Shown here: piece by piece, positions 56,401 through 64,000 of the stretch | How the letters are laid out: every line of letters starts with the position of its first letter | Position numbering within the stretch: position 1 is the first letter of the stretch | Assembly: GCA_964036295.1 (NCBI GenBank) | Contig: OZ038462.1 | Span: forward strand, 25,059,863-25,123,862 | Length of the DNA stretch: 64,000 nucleotides | Source: Plumapathes pennacea | Lineage: Eukaryota; Cnidaria; Anthozoa; Antipatharia; Myriopathidae | Reading direction: 5' to 3' | The notes under the pieces: generated by a model | The model's database searches: none | What the model was told of the DNA's origin: nothing | What the model saw: only the letters and a program-made list of their open reading frames with translations | Translations under genes and position numbers: made by a program

Positions 56401-59400
56401 AAACAGGACAAACAAGGGAACGAAAGGCACGAAAGAATGACTGAAGGAACTAAAAAGACGATTCTCATACGATTCGGAACTTAGATAAGAATTTGATAAG
56501 ATCTCGCATCATACCTGAATCTGACCTCTGACCTCTGACACAACTGATTCAGATGCTGAGGTGGTAGCGAGTGAAGACAGGGCAACGCAGGGGACTGGGG
56601 AAGAGGCTGGTGTGAACTCTTTATCTGGACAGCACTTCAGCAACACAGTAAACTGTCGCAGGGTTTGCGCTGAATACGTTAGTAGTCTCATCAAACGAAC
56701 CTGATAATAGACAAGATTACCAATTACTATAGGTCTAAGACTAACTAATTCTAATTAGAGATCCAATTCTTGAAATTTCTAACAAACTTTACTCTATATT
56801 CCTCTTCTTTTCTTCATACACAACATCATCCTTGTATGAACATGTAAATATACGTACGTAGATATACTGAAATACAACATGAACTATCAAAAGTATATAA
56901 ATACAGTTATGTAGACATTTAAAAATAGAAACATATTTATTTATCTTTCCTCTCTTTCTTCGCTCTCATATTAATTACTTTCGTGTGAAACAACATATAG
57001 ATTAACCTAGTTTAACCCGCCTCGATTAGCTTTTGCTACCTGCGGGTAAATGAATTTGTATAAATTATATTTCCTGAATAAAAGTTCAGTTCAGTTCAAG
57101 TTCACCTGAACGGAATATCAGAAAAACTTATGATTGCTAACCAGGCTGAAAAACGTCTAACTAGTAACTAACCTACATTGCTAAACTCAAGCTCTGTCTT
57201 CCCGCGTCTGTCTCAATCTCCGTCTGTGTGTGTCCGTGTCTATTCGTCTGGGCTCGGTTTTTCGAAAGCCGATTAAGCTAATTCAGGATTAACGAAATTC
57301 TTTCTCTCGACCCCGCTGCCAATAAACTGCAGAGTTTTGTTCGGAGATGGATTAAAAAGCTTGTTCCAGCTTAAAAACGCATAAAGGAAGTTGGTGTGGA
57401 CGAAACCTTCGCATTTTCAGGCACATAAATGACATGAAACTTTAGACCTAATCCAGGATTAGCCTAATCGTGCTTTGAAAAACCGGGCCCTGGTTTTTAT
57501 TTGTCGTCCCTTCATTTGTTCAAGTTTGTTTGTTTCATTAATTGATTGTTTCATTAATTGACGCAATTATGAAAAGGGGCACTTCTTTTTTTTTTTCACT
57601 TTATTAGGTTGTTATTACTTACGCTCCACTGCATAAGGTCCTTCTGTGGAGGTAGGGACGGAGCCTTGTTCTGTTTGTTTTCCGAAGTACCAGGTCTGGC
57701 AGACATTAGGTTTTCTAAGGACAAGCTGCAGATGAACATGGTTCAGTTATGTGTTGATCCCTTGTTTGCGGAAGCTCGCTCATTTGCAGAGACGGAAAGT
57801 GTCAGCTTTACTTGCACAACTGAGACTTTCAGTAAAGGCAAATTTAAGACTTGCAACAAGTTTCAAACAATAATGTAAATGAATGATACGGTTTCTTTGT
57901 TCGACCAACCTTGGCTAATGAGAAGATTACGTCAAATGACTTTGCTGATTCTTGGATGAATAATTATAGGGTTCAAACTCTTTCAAATTATTTCGATCTT
58001 AGACATAAAATTTGAAATGGTAATTACTGCTCATAACTAGATGTAATTAAAGACAGAAAACACAGAATGATATTCGCATACCTCAGCTGTGCCGCATTCT
58101 GCAAAACAGTTCCTATTTCTCTTCGCTGCACGTGCGCCATGTGAAGCAAGTGATGAGTAATTCCTTTACAGCGATCAACGTCACGAACACTCAGTTCCTG
58201 GAAAAAAATGACAAGAAAAGTTACAAGAATCGTCAGCACTCACGTGACACACGCATGCGCACTTTCAAAATGCACAAACCTTAGAAGGCGTTGCCATAGC
58301 ATTCGAGAAGGCAGCCGCGCGTGCAAGGCAGCGGAAGTAGTAGCCCAGGCCCTCGCTCCACAATGCGTTGGTCAGGTCAGACAAAGCGCTAAAACGAGGC
58401 AGCAAATGTCAGCTCAAAAAGGGACCTAAATTTCCTAATATGGATTCAGTTAAAGACCAAACGATAACCCACCTAGCCCCAGACCCCAGCAGAGCGGCGC
58501 TAAGGTGGCTGTTGTCGACAGCTGGAAGCAACATCGCCTCTTCTTTTGAAGTGCGCTGATTTAAGTTCAGTCCTTTTCTGTACGACAAACCTGAAATATA
58601 ACAAAACTCTATTAACGGCAGTTCCCGAGTAAGAAACAGTAAAGAAATAGATAGCTTCAAACTGAAGATACCATGTATCAGTGGTTGCTAAGGAATCTGA
58701 TTTAGCATACCAGTGGTTGCTAGGGCTTTGAAAAGGTCCGCCAATGCTTTGCGCTTGCGAAGGTGAATGTGCTTTCTGGTTACTGCTCGCTTTTCTGCGG
58801 GCTGAAGATAAGGAGCAAAAGTTACACTCCATACCAAACACGGCCAAATAAAATGATCACAAGAAACCGTCTGGGAATTGATGATTTTAACAAACCTGGC
58901 TGGACACATCCAATGCTTGAAGCTTGTGAACAGTAGCTATGACGTCACCTAAAAATAAAAATCAATGTCAGCCCTGAGTCAGTTTCGTGGAAGAAACTCT
59001 GTCCAAACAAATGTTTCTCCTTGTAAATCAATGGCTTCACATCTTTTTATACTATCCAAGTGCTTTAGTTTTACTACATATTTCCCCAATACCTCAGGGG
59101 TCCCTGCCTTCTTTCTAAAGTGATACTGTGTTGTGCGTTACATTGTTAATGTAATACTGTAAAAAGTATAACAAACAAAAGCAGTTCGGGTTTTTCTCAC
59201 CTGTAAATTCGTTCAACGACGTCACCAGCTGCGCAAACCTTTGTGTTCTCAGGATTTTCTGGCAGAGCTGCCTCGTTTTGAAGAACAGTTTTGGAAAGCG
59301 ATGCACGGTCTCTTGGTAGAACGTTGAATGTGACGTCACAGGACCGGCGTCAGGAAACACAAGCCCGCGTTCCTCAAAGTACATCTGCAGCGGAAACAGG

Positions 59401-60199
59401 AAAGTTGACACTAGCACGAAAAAACTAAACGCAGATTTACCACAGAGAACATATCTATAATAATGATACTGACGTATTCTTGTTTCAACCAACCTGCAAA
59501 CTCTCAGGCGAAATAAACCAGTTGACTTGCTCTTGATCAGCTCCTGTTTTAGATTGCTCTTGTTCAGTCGGGCTCAGCGTCTTCATGTCAGCCAGGACTT
59601 TCTGTACAGGTTCATTCAAGCAAGTCTGCCAACAAGCGCAAATAAAAGAACACGTCTCAAACGTTATCCTGTTGAAATACTTAATCAAGTAAAAGAAAAG
59701 CGAGTTCCAAACTCACAACTTTTTTGTGCTATTAAAATTCTCTTTTTTGTTCCTGGTCCATCAGAGACAAAAGTCTTCTCTCGCACCCTACGAATTGCGT
59801 TGCTAACTTAAAAATTGCGTTACCAACCTGAAACTTGCGTACGAACTTATGAAGTGTGCGGTGCGACTTTTCAGCGGCTTGCTTCATGGCCCAGAAGTTG
59901 GCATCGTTCCATTTGGCAATCTTCACATAATCCTGCATTAAAAAAGAAACATGAATCGTGAGTTGTGAGTTGTGCGTTCATCAGAACATTGTAGGTCACA
60001 CACCTTGAGCTCTTTCTCGATTGGCTGCCTCCTCTGCTGCAGAAGTTGTCCCACTACAGGCGCAAACTGTTGATAGTACTTGTGCAGATTCCACAAAAGA
60101 TCTGAAGCTTTTACGTAAAGGGAAAGAAAAAACGACTTTATGCTTTCTTATATAGTGTATTCATTAGAAACACTGCTTCAAGAAGACGTCAGCAATTAA

Positions 60200-60235
<36 letters not shown>

Positions 60236-63200
60236 AGACGATAGGTTTCAAAAGGACAAATCATTAAACACAAAATCACCGACAACAGACACTCACCATG
60301 CTCATCCCGACCAGTGACTTGGTGCTCAGTTGACAGTTGATGGTAGAATACATCAAGCATCTTAACGCGTGTGCAGTATTCGCCTAAAGTTGACGTCTCT
60401 ACAAAACGTTGCAGGAGTTCGATCAGCTCTTCGATGCTGGGTGCAGAACCTACGGGAAGAAAACATGTGTGCAGTTGATGAGTGGATTCGGGAATTCTGG
60501 TACCGGAGAATGCATCGCGGACTGCGGAACACTTTTCCCCTTCCAAACTAGGTTCAAAATTGTAAGTGGCGTAATTTACAGCAATGCTAACCTTGGTCAG
60601 CGGCCGGTTCATCAACTGTGAACTGATGCATCACGTGATACAAATGGAACCACCAGTCCTTGGCTTTGTCAGCTGCTCTAGCGGCAGCCACATCGAGTAA
60701 AGATGTCCAACACCTGATAAACAAACCAAGAGGGACCAGTAAACTAATGAATACCCACGCTAAAGTCCTCTTAATCCTGTGTCAACAGTGAAGATCAGTA
60801 CCTAAGCTCCAGTCTCCTCCACTGAATGATCATCTGTGTGATCTTGTCAAGGTGCTCCTTCAAGGAGACCTGACTGCTGGCATTTGACTCCCATTCCTAC
60901 AAAGGGCAAGGAAAATCACTCAACCACAAATACTTTCAGACGTTTCAATAAATCTATCAGTTCGAATACCTCACTTGTTGTGCACACTTATTAACTCACT
61001 TGCGTCCTTTTGAGTTCCTTACTTGTACACACTTCACTCACTCGCGTCCTTTTGAGTTCCTTACTTGTTCACACTTCACTCACCTGCGCCTTTCGGAGCA
61101 ACAGCTCTGAACCGGTCAGAACTTTCATCAACGGACTCGTGACGGGTAAAGACAACAACCGCTTGATGAGCAACTCAAGCTAAAGACAAGACGAATAACA
61201 ACATGTAAAAAGAAGAATTCGTATCAGTATGATCAAGTTTTTCTGGCTGAACACTCTTCATTTTAGAAAATATGTTGCTAATAAGACGCTAAAGAAGATC
61301 TTGTCAAAACAGGGAGAAAGAGTCACTCAGAGACAGAAGCCGTTCCTGTGTTGTTTCTGTTTCGGTTCAAGTTCCATTTCTCAGCAAAATGTGTTACCTC
61401 GCCCAGCGTCGGATGGCCAGGCCACTCAGCCAACAGCTCCTTTATTCGGACCATCAGACCTTCCAGAATTGGTCGCACTTTGACCGCCTCTTCAATGTTA
61501 GAGTCGTGGTAGAAATCGTACTGCTCGGACCTGAAGGGCCGGCAGATGAACAACTGTTGTATTAAAGCTTCTTGTCCTATATTAAGATATTGCAGTCTAC
61601 GGCCGCGGTAATAGACCATCACTATGAATTATAAGTGTTTTGACAAAAGCAAAAGTATCGATACTAATTAAATCCGTACATATCAAAGCAACTGGCTCTT
61701 CAGGTTACCTTTTCGAGTCAAATGCGCCTTTGAAGTATTCGTCTGTTCCCTGTAAAAGAACAAATATTTGACAAAAAAACTATGTACAGAGAAGTCAACA
61801 GATGCCACGACAAGGTTCAAAATCATTTTCCATGTCAACCAAACAACAATAACGACAACAACAACAACACAAATACGAAGGTGCACTCAGCTACTCCAAC
61901 GACATAACTGAAAGGCATAAATGCTGTTAGATAATTACCTGGTATGTGTCCTGATGTACAGACAAGGTTTGTTGCATGAAACAAGCCTGTAGCATATGAC
62001 ATGTGCAGAACGGAACTTCCTCTGCCGACCCTGACACAACGCAAACTTGTTAGTAACTCGGTTTTACAGGAACTGTTTTTTTTTTTTTTTTCGGTTGAAC
62101 CCACCCCTATTACGTAATCTACTATATCATAAGTGACATAAATGTCAATCAAACGTTTAATCGACTTACATGGGCAAAGCCTGTAGATCAGACTCGCAGC
62201 TTGGTAGCCACTCGCAAAAGCCTTCAGGTCCTCTGTACCACGTGGTATAGAGGAATCGTTTCCAGTCTGCGCATGAGACCAGGCGACCACTCGGCATGGC
62301 ATGGTGCAGAAGAAGTGCTCATGAATTCTGCTTAGCTCGACAACATCAATATTCGCGACGAACTTCTCGGCATCGGATACAGCATCGTGCGAGAGGTGTT
62401 GCTGCTGAACTGTCTCCGGTCCCACCAGCTTCTCATCGTCCAGATCCTCAGCTGGTAACAAGTCGCCGAACTCAGCATCAAAGCAAGGGAAGGCTTCGCG
62501 TAATGCTTTTTCGTTTTGTGCCTCTTCATCGAGGTCTGCAGCGTGCGTCTTGGTCCTGAAACAGTACAAGCTGGATTTGTCCTGTTCGCGCTCTCGCTCC
62601 TTCTCCTTGGCCAATTGCCACATGTTCAAGTAAGTTGCAAGGACGCGCGACAATTCTGTCCGCACTTGTCGGTTTACGTAGCCCTGTTGAGCGGCGCGGC
62701 TTTGAAGACGGAGAAGGGAGGTCTTCAACACCCTGGAAAAAAGTGATGTGTTAAAGAAATGTGTAGTTCCGATACGGCATATTGTTTTATTTCAATCAGT
62801 TAACAAGGCTTTTGTTTGTCCTTGCTTGATATTCAAGGACTGCAGCTCTATTTTGGCAACGTGAATAGTCAAAATGTCAGAATGTCAGCAGAAGCAAAAT
62901 ACATGAAATAAACAGGACGTTCTCCGTCTTTTCTTAAACTACTGCGATACCTCGATGTCAGGACGGCTCCATACTCTGCATAACCCTCAGCTACAGAGTC
63001 GACTTCATTTAGACCTAAATGGAGAATCAAGGAACAGTCAGTTGCCAAACATTTCTCCTTCACTTCCTGAAAACATCCCTACTTCCAAGATCCATTCCAG
63101 ATCCTGAGTAAAGTCAACTCACCCTGTAAGCAAGCCCACGCCGGAGGGGACATTAGCGTGTCACTGTCATCTGAGAACGCTGTATTGCTGGGCACTGGAA

Positions 63201-64000
63201 ACGCACACAAAGCCACGGCCAGTTGACCTGGTGTCCATGCCTACGGAGAACAGTGAACAGGATTGCGCTAGTTAACGCCAAATCTACGTTAACTTCCCGT
63301 AAGTTCTTTGTGTCTCATTCCCACCCTGGTCAAACCTGCTGCCAAACTGGTCTAACCTGCTGCCAAATTGATTTAATCTGCTGCCAAACTGATTTAATCT
63401 GCTGCCAAATTGATCTAACCCGCTACCAAACTGATCTAACCTGCTGCCAAATTGATTTAATCTGCTGCCAAACTGATTTAATCTGCTGCCAAACTGATTT
63501 AATCTGCTGCCAAATTGATCTAACCCGCTACCAAACTGATCTAACCTGCTGCCAAATTGATCTAACCCGCTACCAAACTGATCTAACCTGCTGCCAAACT
63601 TGGGTACGCGCTTGTCGAGCTTCTCGCGTCACTCACCTTACAAGGTTCCTCCGCAGGGCATTTCAACAAGAAAGTCTGCTGTTTAAACCACGTGCGCAAG
63701 CAACAAGCTACTTCCTCCATTCCATACAGCACCTGTGTAGTAACGTTTAACCCTTTCACTACTGAGCTCACACTACAAATTCTCCCAACCATTCAAGAAG
63801 AAAATGTATGAGCGATGTAGTGAGAATTGATAGGCCAATCTACTTTTATCTAAGCAAACTATCAAGTAGCAAATTCTCCATACTGTGTGATACATCTCTG
63901 GTGAGAGACTGAAGGAGAAAATTGAAGTTGATCACTTTCAGGAGTGAAAGGGTTAAGAGAGAAAACAACCATTTTCAAACCTTCCCCTTCATGAGCGGGA
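47884..64000 (-). CDS. MDN1: Midasin (MDN1), C-terminal ~2,100 residues in 43 exons; 5' part outside window
   Basis: Whole-gene entry. Midasin (Rea1/Mdn1 in yeast) is the giant dynein-like AAA ATPase that strips assembly factors from pre-60S ribosomes in the nucleolus and nucleoplasm. Seen in order from the N-terminal side: helical tail-region exons (63,981-55,261), a highly conserved block at 54,428-54,888, the Asp/Glu-rich linker (54,284-50,922), and a C-terminal VWA/MIDAS domain ending at TGA 47,884. Exon borders are GT-AG. About 6.4 kb of coding sequence is present, against roughly 5,600 residues for the full human protein, so the six-AAA ring lies to the right of the window. It is convergent with UBE3D. 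Confidence 0.95.
48195..48335. repeat. 21-bp tandem repeat carrying CACGTG
   Basis: Six to seven copies of CACGTGCTCTGCCTGTTTGTT with TGTC variants, each holding an E-box palindrome. It lies in the MDN1 intron 48,148-48,730. Confidence 0.8.
49626..49833. mobile_element. Degraded copy of the TTAA/CCCTTT MITE family
   Basis: TTAACCCTGTCACTCC at the left and GGGAGTGAAAAGCTCAA at the right. The right end has mutated. It lies in an MDN1 intron. Confidence 0.6.
50618..54888 (-). CDS. MDN1: MDN1 conserved block and Asp/Glu-rich linker
   Basis: Exons in protein order: 54,428-54,888; 54,009-54,284; 53,637-53,718; 53,250-53,492; 52,889-53,082; 52,131-52,184; 51,741-51,953; 51,489-51,608; 51,192-51,398; 50,922-51,108 (right border less certain); 50,618-50,826. 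The first exon carries LLSLHRGTCKLLSVLLS, IFTELTTKGFCLPPEID and DVSDQIESEDQ, among the most conserved stretches of midasin outside the ring. The next exons are strongly acidic (KESDKEEEEEADLDKK, DEEDEEGKETEG) and low in complexity. This is the flexible arm that lets the MIDAS domain swing. The 54-nt exon 52,131-52,184 is read as DEECSEEQEDWRTHDK by phase, not in the alternative basic frame. Confidence 0.88.
52185..52840. repeat. 20-bp satellite in an MDN1 intron
   Basis: About thirty imperfect copies of CATAAGTACAACACAAACAA, some shortened to about 13 bases (CACACATAAGTAC). It is open in the minus-strand frames as a Leu/Cys/Val-rich string only because stop codons are missing from the unit. 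Confidence 0.85.
55010..55404 (-). repeat. Triplicated ~120-bp segment covering the 3' half and donor of an MDN1 exon
   Basis: CCTCCTCTGTGTCTTCTAATG recurs (with small changes) at about 55,022, 55,142 and 55,268, each followed by a CTCGTTCG/CTTTACTG block. The first two copies lack the rest of the exon. Only the third belongs to the in-frame exon 55,261-55,404. Confidence 0.75.
55261..64000 (-). CDS. MDN1: MDN1 helical region before the acidic linker, 5' end cut by window
   Basis: Exons right to left: 63,981-64,000 (partial); 63,637-63,732; 63,123-63,240; 62,951-63,014; 62,169-62,732; 61,939-62,030; 61,709-61,749; 61,398-61,530; 61,084-61,179; 60,802-60,896; 60,592-60,713; 60,297-60,449; 60,004-60,101; 59,828-59,932; 59,494-59,625; 59,201-59,394; 58,896-58,948; 58,711-58,801; 58,473-58,590; 58,280-58,388; 58,082-58,197; 57,623-57,725; 56,515-56,700; 56,256-56,371; 55,920-56,012; 55,708-55,838; 55,261-55,404. 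The 564-nt exon gives ATYLNMWQLAKEKERE, FPCFDAEFGDLLP and VELSRIHEHFF, typical of midasin. Others give FYQETVHRFPKLFFKTRQ, WNDANFWAMKQAAEKSH, AKDWWFHLYHV and VLATW. A few borders in the shortest exons may be off by one to three bases. Confidence 0.85.
57249..57490. mobile_element. GGGCCC-ended MITE family, copy 3
   Basis: TGGGCTCGGTTTTTCG to TTTGAAAAACCGGGCCC in the MDN1 intron 56,701-57,622, with CTAATCCAGGATTAGCC inside. Confidence 0.65.
60198..60234. repeat. (CAA)n microsatellite
   Basis: About twelve AAC/CAA units in an MDN1 intron. Confidence 0.9.
60985..61090 (-). repeat. ~46-bp tandem repeat over an MDN1 splice donor
   Basis: ACTTGCGTCCTTTTGAG and TTCCTTACTTGT recur two to three times, with CACTTCACTCAC leading into the exon at 61,084. 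Confidence 0.65.
63325..63605. repeat. 21-bp satellite in an MDN1 intron
   Basis: About thirteen copies of CTGCCAAACTGATCTAACCTG, with an alternating TTTAATCTG variant. Confidence 0.85.
63747..63956. mobile_element. TTAA-flanked piggyBac-like MITE
   Basis: TTAACCCTTTCACTAC to GGAGTGAAAGGGTTAA with the shared internal core (GTATGAGCGATGTAGTGAG). It sits in the last MDN1 intron of the window. Confidence 0.7.

Overview
The window is eukaryotic nuclear DNA from an invertebrate animal. Introns are dense and short, exons have canonical GT/AG borders, and there are many short inverted-repeat elements, tRNA-derived SINE-like pieces and long poly-G tracts. Protein content and repeat style fit an anthozoan cnidarian (a coral or relative). 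That is an inference, because no marker gene settles the species.

Three genes fill the window. (1) Minus strand, 39,565 down to 1: the N-terminal part of a giant dystrophin/utrophin-like actin-binding protein, open at its C-terminal end. I can trace 84 exons encoding about 4,600 residues: two calponin-homology (CH) domains (39,565-33,864), an ordinary spectrin-repeat rod (33,711-22,715), then five complete tandem copies and the start of a sixth of a roughly 590-residue super-repeat (22,356-1). In the super-repeat the exon-length series is almost invariant. (2) Plus strand, 40,972-47,411: a complete seven-exon UBE3D-like gene (412 codons), encoding a HECT-like E3 ubiquitin ligase / E2-binding protein. 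(3) Minus strand, 64,000 down to 47,884: the C-terminal ~2,100 residues (43 exons) of midasin (MDN1), the AAA ATPase of 60S ribosome assembly, with the conserved pre-acidic block, the Asp/Glu-rich linker and the C-terminal MIDAS/VWA domain. Its 5' part lies beyond the window.

Layout: the dystrophin-like gene and UBE3D are divergent across 1.4 kb. UBE3D and MDN1 are convergent, and their candidate poly(A) signals cross, so the 3' UTRs probably overlap. The three genes do not form an obvious pathway (membrane cytoskeleton, ubiquitin ligation, ribosome biogenesis).

Introns carry several MITE-like families, some recurring in two to six copies: a TTAA-flanked piggyBac-like family, a GGGCCC-ended family, a CCAAT-rich family, a GGACACC family and a GC-rich fold-back pair. 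There is also a ~490-bp near-perfect palindrome, several 20-60-bp satellites, and a triplicated partial MDN1 exon. The most unusual feature is the higher-order, alternating expansion of the dystrophin-like rod with exon lengths preserved to the base, including one near-identical recent duplicate, one missing intron and one GC-AG intron. No rRNA, intact tRNA, CRISPR array or bacterial-type operon is seen.
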